A stretch of DNA of 64,000 bases. It comes from Bradyrhizobium sp. WBOS07. Its GTDB lineage: Bacteria; Pseudomonadota; Alphaproteobacteria; Rhizobiales; Xanthobacteraceae. A model generated the notes under the pieces. The model was not told the origin of the DNA. It was given only the letters and a program-made list of their open reading frames with translations, and did not search any database. Shown piece after piece: positions 9,441 to 17,707 of the stretch. The stretch covers positions 2,914,001 through 2,978,000 of the forward strand of contig NZ_CP029008.1 of the NCBI RefSeq assembly GCF_024585165.1. Direction: 5' to 3'. The first letter of the stretch is position 1, and each line of letters opens with the position of its first letter. A program made the position numbers and the translations under genes.

Positions 9441-10370
9441 ATGGACGATCTGCGCCTGCGGCGGCTGAAGCTCCGCGATCTGCACATTCTCGACGCCGTC
9501 GCCGAAGCCGGAAGCATGGCGAAGGCTGCGCCACGGCTCGGCATGTCGCAACCCGCCGTGTCGCGCGTGGTAGCCGACATGGAGCACCTGCTTGGCGTGC
9601 CCCTGTTCGATCGGACATCGACGGGCGTGGAGTTGACGAGATTCGGCCGGGCGCTGCGCCGCCGCACCAACATCGTCACCGACGAGCTCAAGCAAGGCCT
9701 CGGCGAGCTGGCGTTTCTGGCGGACCCGACGCAGGGCGAGATTCGTATCGGCACGACGGAGCCCATGACGGCGCTGACGGCGACGATCATCCAGAACATC
9801 TCGGAGGTATATCCAAAGATCAGGTTTGTCATCAGAGCGGACGATACGCTGGCGCTGCATGAGAGGTTGCGTCAGCGCGAGATCGACATCGCGGTGACGC
9901 GAATGGCGGCAGACTTCGACCGCTACGAGGATCTGACCGGAGAGGCGTTGTTCGAGGACGAGCTTGCCGTGATCGCGGGAAAGCACAATCCGCTCGTGCG
10001 CCGCAGGCGCCTCACGCTGCGGAGCCTGATCAACGAGAGATGGCTGCTCGGCCAGCCGGCAGCCTCGTTCCTGCGTCCCTTCATCGAGGAGGCCTTCCGA
10101 ACCGAAGGACTGGATGTGCCGGAGGCAACGGTGACGTGCGGCTCATACGCGATGCAGATCAATCTGCTTGCGGCCGGTCGCTTCCTCGCGATCCTGCCCA
10201 GGGCCGCGCTCCGCTATCCCACGCCGCACCCGACATTGGTTCCGCTTCGCCTGCGAATGCCGACAACGCGCCGGCCGGTCGGCCTGGTGCGGCTGACGCA
10301 TCGCCATGTGAGTCCAACCGTCAGCCTCTTCACCAGCGTGGCGCGTGAAGCGGCTGCGAAAATGCGATAA
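9441..10370 (+). CDS. LysR-family transcriptional regulator
   Basis: 309 aa. An N-terminal winged helix-turn-helix (residues about 5-65, with LHILDAVAEAGSMAKAAPRL and MSQPAVSRVVADMEHLLG) is followed by a LysR substrate-binding domain (about 95-300). The ATG at 9441 has a GGGAGG ribosome-binding site immediately upstream. Divergent orientation relative to the tctC-like gene suggests it regulates that gene in response to the ligand. The gene pair lies between two copies of a 360-bp direct repeat (7919-8278 and 10480-10843). Confidence 0.93.
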   Translation: MDDLRLRRLKLRDLHILDAVAEAGSMAKAAPRLGMSQPAVSRVVADMEHLLGVPLFDRTSTGVELTRFGRALRRRTNIVTDELKQGLGELAFLADPTQGEIRIGTTEPMTALTATIIQNISEVYPKIRFVIRADDTLALHERLRQREIDIAVTRMAADFDRYEDLTGEALFEDELAVIAGKHNPLVRRRRLTLRSLINERWLLGQPAASFLRPFIEEAFRTEGLDVPEATVTCGSYAMQINLLAAGRFLAILPRAALRYPTPHPTLVPLRLRMPTTRRPVGLVRLTHRHVSPTVSLFTSVAREAAAKMR

Positions 10371-10478
10371 GGCGGCATTGCGTCCCGACCGCAATTGGGC
10401 CCGGGATGATATTCATCCAGTCCCGCTTCGATGTTCGCTTTTTGCCGATAAACAGCGAGCTCTGGATGAGGACACGTC

Positions 10479-11183
10479 CTACGCCCTTCGCATCAGCTTG
10501 AGCGACGCCGCCAGCCGCAGGCTGCGCTTCCCCGCCAGCGCGATGCCTTCGAGTTCGCCGCTGTCCTCGTTGCATGTCCCGGAGAAGCCGATCCCGACCT
10601 CGAAGCCGCCGAACACGGGGTTCTCACCCTTCGCCGGCGTGTGCTCCTGGTTCAGCATCTCGCCCTTCCAGCGACCATCTGCCGAGGAATAAGAACCGAG
10701 ATAGTAGAAGAACGCATCGCCGCCGAGGATGCGGCCGTCGATCAGCAGCATCACGCCGGACAGACCGGCATCGACGCCGTCGAGCGCGCGCAGGCTCATC
10801 CCGTAGAGCCCGTTGGCGATGCCGCCCTGCCCGATCGTGCCGCGCGGCGGCAGCGCCCCATCATCGAGCCGGGTGAGATTGGCCCAGAAATGCGCGCCGG
10901 GCATGGTGTCGGCGCCGCCCTGCAGGCGGATCTGGTCTCCGTGAAGCCGGCCGCGCGCCCCGATCGAGGCGACGTCCGCGCCCATCAGCGGCTTGTAATT
11001 GGGATCGACATTGTGCCGCTCGGTAATGACTTCGGCGACGATCTCGCCGCCCTGCTCGGCATAGGTGCCAAGATGCGCGAAGCCCGAATTGCCGCCCAGC
11101 ATCTTGCCGTCATGCAGGCACATGATGCTGCGCCCGAATGCATCGTTGACGCCGTATTCGACCTTGTAGAGTCCGTCCAGCAA
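10479..11183 (-). CDS. GrlR-like protein with tandem domains, intact copy
   Basis: 234 aa made of two related halves. Each begins with a (D/N)GLY(K/G) segment, continues to a GG(N/D) turn (MLGGN near residue 30, ILGGD near 145) and has an LG(T/S)Y strand, as in the GrlR (type III secretion negative regulator) fold. No signal peptide or membrane helix. No ATG fits; TTG at 11183 gives MLDGLYKV, the usual family beginning, with only a weak GGG upstream. The function outside enteric pathogens is unknown, and no type III secretion genes are in the window. The second half is duplicated as a pseudogene at 7918-8278. Confidence 0.75.
   Translation of the reverse strand: MLDGLYKVEYGVNDAFGRSIMCLHDGKMLGGNSGFAHLGTYAEQGGEIVAEVITERHNVDPNYKPLMGADVASIGARGRLHGDQIRLQGGADTMPGAHFWANLTRLDDGALPPRGTIGQGGIANGLYGMSLRALDGVDAGLSGVMLLIDGRILGGDAFFYYLGSYSSADGRWKGEMLNQEHTPAKGENPVFGGFEVGIGFSGTCNEDSGELEGIALAGKRSLRLAASLKLMRRA
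10480..10843. repeat. Direct repeat, downstream copy (partner at 7919-8278)
   Basis: About 360 bp of highly similar sequence present twice in the same orientation, beginning at TACGCCCTTCGCATCAGC in both copies and fading after ATCGTGCCGCG. Similarity by eye is roughly nine bases in ten, with single-base indels. The downstream copy is the 3' half of the intact GrlR-like gene. The tctC-like/lysR pair occupies the 2.2 kb between the copies. Confidence 0.85.
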
Positions 11184-11463
11184 CGCAATGAGCCCACAAA
11201 ACCGGAAAAGAACCGCGCGGGCTACCTAGCATTGCCGCCGCATCTCGGCCACCCGGCTTTTGCGCGCGGGGGCATTGCGGGTCTCAGCGGGCCTAACCCC
11301 TGTTTCGCCCGACGAGACAAGACATTTTCGCCAATTCGCAACGCGCCGTTTCGGCCCGACGGGCGATTTCGGCGACCAAGCGATTTCAAGCACTTGGCTA
11401 CTGTGCATGGGGTTGTTTTCGCACTTTTTGCCTGACCGGTCCCGCACGGCCTTGCTTAGGGGC

Positions 11464-11613
11464 TCAGTGCCGCTTGAAATACTGCACCTCGCGCTCGTGC
11501 TTCTCGGCGGCCGCACGGCTCTTGAAAGTGCCGAGATTGCGACGCTTGCCGGTCTTGGGGTTCACCTTGCGCGAATAGAGACGATATTCGCCTGATGCCA
11601 GTTTACGGATCAT
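11464..11613 (-). CDS. Small basic protein (49 aa), conserved rhizobial type
   Basis: 49 aa, starting ATG at 11613: begins MIRKLASGEYRLYSRK and ends AAEKHEREVQYFKRH. Rich in Arg and Lys (about a third of residues). I recall near-identical small proteins in Bradyrhizobium genomes, all unannotated. The basic, compact composition would suit nucleic-acid or ribosome contact, but that is inference. The frame is open further upstream, but MIRKL is the natural start. It lies 76 bases downstream of the ModA-like gene on the same strand. Confidence 0.72.
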   Translation of the reverse strand: MIRKLASGEYRLYSRKVNPKTGKRRNLGTFKSRAAAEKHEREVQYFKRH

Positions 11614-11689
11614 GATCCGCGCTCCGTTGTGTCTTGATGTCAACGACATACGCGCGACACAGGTTCCGTCGCGTGCGGCTCCGGCAAAT

Positions 11690-12373
11690 CTAGGGCTCCA
11701 GTCCAGATCGGCGCAGCACAGGAACGACCTGCGGCGAGGCCAGATAGCGCAGCAGCCGGTCGGCGGCGCCGGCTTGTTTGGCATTCGCCATGCGGCCGGC
11801 GGAGAACACCGCCGGCGTCTGCAATTCATACGGGATCGGGCCGACCACCTCGATGCCTTCGACCTGCTTCAGCTCGCTGATCTGCTGCACGGCCAGATCG
11901 GCCTCGCCGCTGACGAGGCGCTGCGCCGTGAACCCTTGCTCGACGATGGTGGCCCTGGCGTTGATCTCGGCTGCGATGCCAATCTGTACGATCAGCTGGG
12001 CGAAGTAGACGCCGCTCGCGCCCAGCCGCGAATAGGCGACGGACCGCGCCGCGAGCAGCGACTTACGCAGCGCCGCTTCGCTTCCGATGTCGGGATGCGG
12101 CTGCCCGGCCCGCACGGCGATGCCGACATAGGAGCGCGCCAGATCGGCCGCGCCATCGGCAAGCACGCGGCCCTCCGCGATCATCTCGTCGAGCCCTTCG
12201 CGGGTGAGGATGACGAGATCAGCGGCCTCGCCGTCGCGCAAGCGCTTCAGGAGGGCAAGGGTCGGCGCGAAGTCCGCGTCGACATGGATGCCTGTTGCAG
12301 CCTCGAAGGCCGAGGACAGGCTCCGCATCGCGCCCATCAGGCCGAGCGTCGACAGGATGCGAACCTTTTCCAT
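11690..12373 (-). CDS. ModA-like substrate-binding-domain protein without signal peptide
   Basis: 227 aa, starting ATG at 12373 just after a GGGAAG ribosome-binding site; an upstream GTG at 12388 is less likely. The sequence resembles molybdate/ABC solute-binding proteins (SBP_bac_11 type): LSSAFEAATGIHVDADFAPT, ADLVILTREGLDEMIAEGRV, and GEADLAVQQISELKQVEGIE. Unlike true ModA it lacks an export signal, so it may act in the cytoplasm as a ligand sensor. It follows the third GrlR-like gene by 17 bases, so the two probably form an operon. No ABC permease or ATPase is nearby. Confidence 0.82.
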   Translation of the reverse strand: MEKVRILSTLGLMGAMRSLSSAFEAATGIHVDADFAPTLALLKRLRDGEAADLVILTREGLDEMIAEGRVLADGAADLARSYVGIAVRAGQPHPDIGSEAALRKSLLAARSVAYSRLGASGVYFAQLIVQIGIAAEINARATIVEQGFTAQRLVSGEADLAVQQISELKQVEGIEVVGPIPYELQTPAVFSAGRMANAKQAGAADRLLRYLASPQVVPVLRRSGLEP

Positions 12374-12390
12374 GTGGCTTCCCGTCACGA

Positions 12391-13092
12391 TCAGCCGCGG
12401 TGCATCAGCTTGAGCGCGGCGGTCAGGCGCAGGCTGCGCTTGCCGGCAAGCGCAGCCGCCTCCAGCACCGCCTCTTCCGCGTCGTAGCGGCCGGAGAAGC
12501 CGATGCCGACCTCGTGGCCGCCGAAGATCGGATCGTCCTTGGCCGGCGTGTGCTCCTGGTTGAGGATCTGGCCCTTCCAGCGGCCGTTCGCGGCGGTGTA
12601 GCTGCCGAGATAGTAGAACGAGGCATCGCCGCCGAGGATGCGGCCGCGGTTGAGCAGCATCACGCCGGTGAGGCCGCCGTCGAGACCGTCGAGCATGCGC
12701 AGATGGATGGAATAAAGACCGTCGGCGATGCCGGCTTCGCCGATGCCACCGGCGATCGGCACCTCGTCGTCCGTGATCGGCGTCATCACCGACTGGAAGG
12801 GAATGCCCGGCAGCTCCTTCAGCTCGCCCTTGAAGCGATAGCGATCGCCGTCCGCCCAGCCCTTGGCGAGCAAGGTGGCGTCGTCGGTGCCGGCCATGGC
12901 GCGGTAGTTCGGATCGGGGTTGTGGCGAACGGTGTTGATCACGACGTCGACGCCGCTGTCGGTTTGCTCGTAACTGCCGATATGGGCGAACGCCGAATTG
13001 CCGCCGAGCAACATGCCGTTGGCAGCATGCATCACACTGCGCCCGACGGCATCGCCGAGCTGAAATCTCACCTTGTAGAAGCCTTCAATCAC
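12391..13092 (-). CDS. GrlR-like protein with tandem domains, third copy
   Basis: Paralogue of the gene at 10479-11183 with the same two-half layout (MLLGGNSAFAHIGSY, then ILGGDASFYYLGSY) and the same tail (ALAGKRSLRL). I favour GTG at 13092 (MIEGFYKV), preceded by GGGGA at good spacing; ATG at 13125 would add 11 residues not found in the paralogue. The N-terminal halves of the paralogues differ much more than the C-terminal halves, which suggests functional divergence of the first domain. Co-directional and nearly contiguous with the ModA-like gene. Confidence 0.75.
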   Translation of the reverse strand: MIEGFYKVRFQLGDAVGRSVMHAANGMLLGGNSAFAHIGSYEQTDSGVDVVINTVRHNPDPNYRAMAGTDDATLLAKGWADGDRYRFKGELKELPGIPFQSVMTPITDDEVPIAGGIGEAGIADGLYSIHLRMLDGLDGGLTGVMLLNRGRILGGDASFYYLGSYTAANGRWKGQILNQEHTPAKDDPIFGGHEVGIGFSGRYDAEEAVLEAAALAGKRSLRLTAALKLMHRG

Positions 13093-13210
13093 CAGCCGTG
13101 TCCCCGGCCCTTGCGCGCATCCCAAGACATTCTATCGCGCTTTCGGTGGCAATGGAGAAGTTTCGCGCAGCCGAGCGCGGCAGGTCCGAGGACGGCCGTC
13201 ATCCAAATGC

Positions 13211-13243
13211 AAAAATCCGCCGGAGCCATGCAGCTCCGGCGGA
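13211..13243 (-). terminator. Rho-independent terminator of glnII
   Basis: Perfect 11-bp stem: TCCGCCGGAGC at 13216-13226 and its complement at 13233-13243, with a six-base loop. On the minus strand it is followed by TTTTT (13211-13215). It lies 46 bases after the glnII stop codon. Confidence 0.88.
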
Positions 13244-13288
13244 TTGAGACCAACCCGGGCCAGCCCCCCAGCCCGGGCCGGGAGGATC

Positions 13289-14323
13289 TTAGGCCGCGGC
13301 CTTCTTGTCGGTCGGCACGGACGCGATCGTCTTCAGGATCTGCGAAGCGATCTGGTAGGGGTCGCCCTGCGAGTTCGGACGGCGGTCTTCCAGATAGCCC
13401 TTATAGCCGTTGTTGACGAAGGAGTGCGGAACACGGATCGAGGCGCCGCGGTCGGCAACGCCGTAGCTGAACTTGTTCCACGGCGCGGTCTCGTGCTTGC
13501 CGGTCAGACGCTTGTCGTTGTCCGGGCCGTAGACGGCGATGTGGTCCATCAGGTTCTTGTCGAAGGCGGCCATCAGCGCCTCGAAATACTCCTTGCCACC
13601 TACCGTGCGCATGTACTCGGTCGAGAAGTTGGCATGCATGCCCGAGCCGTTCCAGTCGGTGTCGCCGAGCGGCTTGCAGTGGAATTCGATGTCGATGCCG
13701 TACTTCTCGGTCAGGCGCAGCATCAGGTAGCGGGCCATCCACATTTCGTCAGCGGCCTTCTTGGAGCCCTTGCCGAAGATCTGGAATTCCCACTGGCCCT
13801 TGGCGACTTCCGCGTTGATGCCTTCATGGTTGATGCCGGCAGCCAAGCAGAGGTCGAGATGCTCTTCGACGATCTTGCGGGCGACGTCGCCGACGAACTT
13901 GTAGCCGACGCCGGTGTAGTACGGGCCCTGCGGCGCGGGATAGCCGTATTCGGGGAAGCCGAGCGGACGGCCGTCCTTATAGAAGAAGTACTCCTGCTCG
14001 AAGCCGAACCAGGCGCCGGAATCGTCGAGAATAGTGGCGCGCTTGTTGGACGGATGCGGGGTCTTGCCGTCCGGCATCATGACTTCGCACATCACCAGCA
14101 CGCCGTTGGTGCGGGCACCGTCGGGGAACACCGCGACCGGCTTCAGCACGCAATCGGAGCTGTGGCCTTCGGCCTGCATGGTGGAGGAGCCATCGAAGCC
14201 CCAGAGCGGAAGCTGCTCGAGCGTCGGGAACGACGCGAATTCCTTGATCTGAGTTTTGCCGCGCAAATTCGGAGTCGGCGTATATCCGTCGAGCCAGATG
14301 TACTCGAGCTTGTACTTGGTCAT
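13289..14323 (-). CDS. glnII: Glutamine synthetase type II (GSII)
   Basis: 344 aa, starting MTKYKLEYIWLDGYTPTPNL, which I recognise as rhizobial GlnII. It makes glutamine from glutamate, ammonium and ATP in the cytoplasm and is the eukaryote-like octameric enzyme, not the adenylylated GSI. The beta-grasp domain includes LPLWGFDGSST; the catalytic domain has FGFEQEYFFY, INHEGINAEVAKGQWEFQIF (metal and glutamate ligands) and the RGASIRVPHSF segment. Its promoter is of the sigma-54 type with a structured leader, and a GstI-type gene is divergent. Nitrogen control through NtrC is known for Bradyrhizobium glnII. Confidence 0.97.
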   Translation of the reverse strand: MTKYKLEYIWLDGYTPTPNLRGKTQIKEFASFPTLEQLPLWGFDGSSTMQAEGHSSDCVLKPVAVFPDGARTNGVLVMCEVMMPDGKTPHPSNKRATILDDSGAWFGFEQEYFFYKDGRPLGFPEYGYPAPQGPYYTGVGYKFVGDVARKIVEEHLDLCLAAGINHEGINAEVAKGQWEFQIFGKGSKKAADEMWMARYLMLRLTEKYGIDIEFHCKPLGDTDWNGSGMHANFSTEYMRTVGGKEYFEALMAAFDKNLMDHIAVYGPDNDKRLTGKHETAPWNKFSYGVADRGASIRVPHSFVNNGYKGYLEDRRPNSQGDPYQIASQILKTIASVPTDKKAAA

Positions 14324-14355
14324 TGAGCCTCTCTGTAGATGATGCGAAAGGTTTG

Positions 14356-14401
14356 GGGGCCCGGAGGCCCCTGAACGTTTTGTACCCGGCCATCATCGGC
14401 C
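14356..14401 (-). promoter_or_regulatory. Two hairpins in the glnII 5' leader
   Basis: Inside the roughly 80-base untranslated leader of glnII. First (5') hairpin: GGCC at 14388-14391 pairs with GGCC at 14398-14401 around a six-base loop. Second: GGGGCC (14356-14361) pairs with GGCCCC (14366-14371) around a four-base loop, 33 bases before the start codon. Such a leader could be the target of translational control. Confidence 0.5.
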
Positions 14402-14411
14402 AGCCCTTTAC

Positions 14412-14429
14412 AAGCATTTTGCGTGCCAA
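14412..14429 (-). promoter_or_regulatory. Sigma-54 (RpoN) promoter of glnII
   Basis: On the minus strand the sequence reads TTGGCACGCAAAATGCTT, a near-perfect -24/-12 element: TGGCAC, then GC of the -12 box with exactly ten bases between GG and GC. Transcription should begin about 12 bases downstream, near position 14400. A clear NtrC enhancer was not identified, although a partial GCACC-N5-GTG lies near 14515-14528. Confidence 0.88.
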
Positions 14430-14863
14430 AAAGCCGCAGATGCGGGCCGTTTTCCGTCGGTGCCGAGTCTCCTCCCAGCGAGCAGACCGCCCCCGGCGAC
14501 ATGCGTCATAGCCGCGCACCTTCGCGTGAAGCTGCAATGCAAAAACCCTGCGGAAATCGCCCGATTCTGCAGCAGGCGGCGCTTCCCCGGAAGTTGCCGA
14601 TGAAACGCGCATCAACCGCCGGCAATTTTTGCAAAGTCTTCCGCCCCTCTGCCGCAACCTTTGGAATGGCCGCCGCGTTGGCCGTGGGCAAGCTGCCTTT
14701 GGGAATGCAGACCTCCATCTGCCTACAAATTAAGCGGCAACTGATTTCCTTTTCAGCACTTTCCAATCCACGGGACGCGGCCGATATGGGGATTCCGGTA
14801 ACCACAATCGAACGAGTCGGGCGCACCATGGAGGCCGATGCGCTTCGACCAAGGAGAATCGCA

Positions 14864-15067
14864 ATGATGAACAATGGTCTGAGTCACGGATCGGCAACGA
14901 TCTACCAATTCCCGGTCGGGGGCCGCGCAGCTCTCGCCGGACGCCGCTATGGCGAGACCCGCCTCCCCGCCGATCATGCCTCGCATCCCGCGAATGTCTC
15001 GATCTGCAGCGACAGCTGGTATCACCAGGACGCGGTCGATGACGCCAAGCCGAAATGGGATCGCTGA
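14864..15067 (+). CDS. gstI: DUF2735/GstI-like small protein (67 aa)
   Basis: 67 aa with AAGGAG seven bases before the tandem ATG codons at 14864/14867. The N-terminal GSATIYQFPVGGRAALAGRR matches the DUF2735 family: a short hydrophobic strand, then a basic patch. In Rhizobium leguminosarum a small gene divergent from glnII, gstI, encodes an inhibitor of GSII translation. Position, orientation, length and family fit that role, but the assignment is inference by context. The leader between the two genes is 540 bases. A strong terminator follows at 15126. Confidence 0.78.
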   Translation: MMNNGLSHGSATIYQFPVGGRAALAGRRYGETRLPADHASHPANVSICSDSWYHQDAVDDAKPKWDR

Positions 15068-15125
15068 TGCCTGTGCTCGGTTTGAAGCCGCCGCGCTCGC
15101 GCAAGCGCCTGACGGCAGTTAAAGA

Positions 15126-15161
15126 AAAAAGGGTCGAAACAGCAATGTTTTGGCCCTTTTT
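15126..15161 (+). terminator. Rho-independent terminator after the gstI-like gene
   Basis: A 16-bp stem with GNRA-like loop GCAA (15142-15145), arms 15126-15141 and 15146-15161, two G-T pairs, A-run on one side and T-run on the other. It could work in both directions. Confidence 0.85.
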
Positions 15162-15347
15162 GATTCCTGGGTGAACCTGCGCCGTTGAACCATGCACAGG
15201 CGGTGGCCGGCGACTTCAGAGGCTTGACCGTGGCGCGCCGGACTTGCTCGCAAGAGAAGGGCCTTGTGCCGGCTCATGATCGCCCCCTGTAATGGATTCA
15301 AGGACGCCCCTCGCGCGTCCAATGGAACCATAACCGAAGCCGATCCC

Positions 15348-16106
15348 ATGCAAGACTCCTCTCTGAGAGACTCCCCTGCCCGTCACCTAGCCCTGCAAGG
15401 CGCCAGCAATTTTCGCGATCTCGGCGGTTATCCGACCGCCGATGGCCGCACCACGCGCTGGCGCCACATCTTCCGCTCCAACCATCTCGGCCAGCTCACC
15501 GCCGCCGATGTCGAGATCGTCCGCGCGCTGGGCGTGCGAAGCGCATTCGATTTCCGCGGGCTGGAGGAGCGCACAGCCGGCGTCTGCGTGGTGAAAGAGA
15601 TCAATGTGCATTCGCTGCCGATCGAGCCGAGTGTCGTGGCTGCGCTGCGCGCCGAGATCGCGAAGGGGACGCTGACCGCGCCGGTGGCACTCGAGCTGAT
15701 GCGCGAGTCCTATCGCAACTACGTCCGCCACCATACGCACAGCTTTCGCAGCCTGTTCGGCCATCTGCTGGAAGACCGTGCGCCGCTGGTGATTCACTGC
15801 ACCGCCGGCAAGGACCGTACCGGCTTTGCCAGCGCGCTGATCCTGCATGCGCTCGGCGTGCCCGATGACATCATCGCCGAGGACTACCTCTTGACCAACC
15901 GTCACTACAAGCGCGATGCAACGGCCGCCACGGACCTGCCCCAGGACGTCCGCGATGCCATCGGCAGCGTCGAGGCCTCGTATCTCGCTGCGGCCTTCGA
16001 GGCCGTCGGCGAAGAATACGGTGATCTCGAAACCTACTTGCGCGATGGACTCAAGCTCGGCGCGGCCGAACGGACCGCACTGAAGGAGCGTTATCTGCAA
16101 GCATAG
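15348..16106 (+). CDS. Tyrosine/serine-type protein phosphatase (Y_phosphatase3)
   Basis: 252 aa from ATG 15348. It belongs to the bacterial dual-specificity-like phosphatases: SNFRDLGGYPT near the N terminus (residues 20-30) and the active-site P-loop HCTAGKDRTG with nucleophile Cys151 and Arg157. Members hydrolyse phosphotyrosine or phosphoinositides; the substrate here is unknown. No signal peptide. An upstream in-frame start at 15264 is possible, but MQDSSLRD aligns better with the domain. A possible operon with the SDR gene 19 bases downstream. Confidence 0.88.
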   Translation: MQDSSLRDSPARHLALQGASNFRDLGGYPTADGRTTRWRHIFRSNHLGQLTAADVEIVRALGVRSAFDFRGLEERTAGVCVVKEINVHSLPIEPSVVAALRAEIAKGTLTAPVALELMRESYRNYVRHHTHSFRSLFGHLLEDRAPLVIHCTAGKDRTGFASALILHALGVPDDIIAEDYLLTNRHYKRDATAATDLPQDVRDAIGSVEASYLAAAFEAVGEEYGDLETYLRDGLKLGAAERTALKERYLQA

Positions 16107-16125
16107 GCCGCTCCACCGGAGAACG

Positions 16126-16809
16126 ATGATGCGAGACAAGGTCCTGATCGTGACAGGCGCGCGCGGAGCGCTCGGCAAGGTCGTCGCCGAAATCGCGCAG
16201 TCGCGCGGCGCCCGCGTGGCCTGCATCGACCATGCGCCTTCGCAAGTGCCCGCGACGCCCGACCGCATCGAGATCGGCGGCATCGACCTATCGGACGCGG
16301 CCCAGGCGAAGACGGCAGTCGATGCGGCGGCAAAGCACTTCGGCCGGCTCGATGCGCTGATCAACATCGCCGGAGGCTTTGCGTTCGAAACGATCGGCGA
16401 CGGCGACGTCAAGACCTGGCAGCGCATGTACGCGCTCAATGTCCTGACCGCGCTCAACACCTCGCGCGCGGCGCTGCCGCATCTCGCCGCTTCCGAGGCA
16501 GGCCGCATCGTCAACATCGGCGCCATAGGCGCGCTCCAGGCCGGCAGCGGCATGGGCCCGTACGCCGCATCGAAGGCCAGTGTGCACCGGCTCACCGAGG
16601 CGCTCGCCAACGAGTGGAAAGGCAAGGTCACGGTCAACGCAGTGCTTCCGTCGATCATCGACACCGCGGCCAATCGCGCCGACATGCCGAAGGCGGACTT
16701 TTCCAAATGGGTGACGCCGCAGGAGCTCGCCGAGGTCATCCTGTTCCTCGTCAGCGACGCCGCGAGCGGCGTCACCGGCGCGCTGATCCCGGTGGCCGGG
16801 CGGATCTAG
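16126..16809 (+). CDS. Short-chain dehydrogenase/reductase with altered active site
   Basis: 227 aa, ATG at 16126 after GGAG. Rossmann-fold NAD(P)-binding motif TGARGALG (residues 10-17), the structural NIAGG (80-84), and the YxxxK pair Tyr146-Lys150. The catalytic serine, expected 13 residues before the tyrosine, is Ala133 (NIGAIGAL). It may therefore use another residue, have weak activity, or be a non-catalytic family member. Follows the phosphatase on the same strand. The substrate is not predictable. Confidence 0.85.
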   Translation: MMRDKVLIVTGARGALGKVVAEIAQSRGARVACIDHAPSQVPATPDRIEIGGIDLSDAAQAKTAVDAAAKHFGRLDALINIAGGFAFETIGDGDVKTWQRMYALNVLTALNTSRAALPHLAASEAGRIVNIGAIGALQAGSGMGPYAASKASVHRLTEALANEWKGKVTVNAVLPSIIDTAANRADMPKADFSKWVTPQELAEVILFLVSDAASGVTGALIPVAGRI

Positions 16810-16925
16810 GCGCGTGCCTTCCGATCACATCATCCTGCGCGACGGCTTTGATTCAATCGGACCACAGAAGGCTCTAGACTGCCGCAAGTGATTCTCCGAT
16901 CGAACATCGCCCCCGGAACCTTCCT

Positions 16926-17612
16926 TTGGAAACCGCGCTTTACCTGCCCGTCAAACGCTTCCTCGAAGAGCTCGGCTTCACCGTGAAGGGCGAGATCGGC
17001 GGCTGCGACCTCGTCGGCCTCAGCGCCGGCGATCCGCCGGTCGTGGTGATCGGCGAGCTCAAGCTCGCCTTCAATCTCGAGCTGATCCTCCAGGCGGTCG
17101 ACCGCGCGCCGGCCGGCGACGAGGTCTGGATCGCGGCGAAGATGTCGGCCCGAGGCAAGGGACGCGAGAGCGATGCGCGCTATCGCAATCTCTGCCGCCG
17201 CCTCGGCTTCGGCATGCTCGGTGTCACCGATCGCGGCCAGGTCGAGGTGCTGGTGAAGCCGCCGACGGCAGCGCCGCGCCGCGAACCGAAGCTGCGCTCG
17301 CGCCTCGTCACCGAGCATCAGCGCCGCCAGGGCGATCCCGCGCTCGGCGGCAGCACCCGCGCGCCGATCATGACGGCCTATCGGCAGCAGGCGCTGGCCT
17401 GCGCTTCCGCGCTCGCCGACGGACCGCGGCGCGTGCGCGAATTGCGCGAGCACTGTCCTGACGCCGGCAAGATCTTGCTTAACAATGTGTATGGCTGGTT
17501 CGAACGGGCCGACCGGGGAATCTACGGGCTCACCGAGGCCGGACACGCCGCCCTGAAACGCTGGCCACAGCAGCGGGTTGACGTCGATTCCGCTGTTGCG
17601 TCGCCGCCATGA
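16926..17612 (+). CDS. DUF2161 / PDDEXK-like protein
   Basis: 228 aa from a TTG start at 16926 (no ATG in a suitable place). The N-terminal domain has EIGGCDLVGL then VVVIGELKLAF, a pattern like the D-x(n)-E-x-K core of PDDEXK nucleases; the C-terminal part is a predicted winged helix (PRRVRELREHCPDAGKILLNN). I recognise it as the uncharacterised DUF2161 family. Nuclease activity is unproven. It stands alone, with the next gene 95 bases on. Confidence 0.75.
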   Translation: METALYLPVKRFLEELGFTVKGEIGGCDLVGLSAGDPPVVVIGELKLAFNLELILQAVDRAPAGDEVWIAAKMSARGKGRESDARYRNLCRRLGFGMLGVTDRGQVEVLVKPPTAAPRREPKLRSRLVTEHQRRQGDPALGGSTRAPIMTAYRQQALACASALADGPRRVRELREHCPDAGKILLNNVYGWFERADRGIYGLTEAGHAALKRWPQQRVDVDSAVASPP

Positions 17613-17707
17613 CACCCGACCGGTGCATAGCTGAGATGCCACACCAATTTCATATTGCAATGCAACATTGGCGGCACTAGGTATCCCGGCATCGAAACGA
17701 GGCCGTT

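Noticed and set aside
14674..14694. Possible sigma-54 promoter for the gstI-like gene (GG-N10-GC near TTGGCCGTGGGCAAGCTG)
   Set aside because: Spacing fits but the -24 box lacks the CAC and the -12 box is poor; too weak to report as a promoter.
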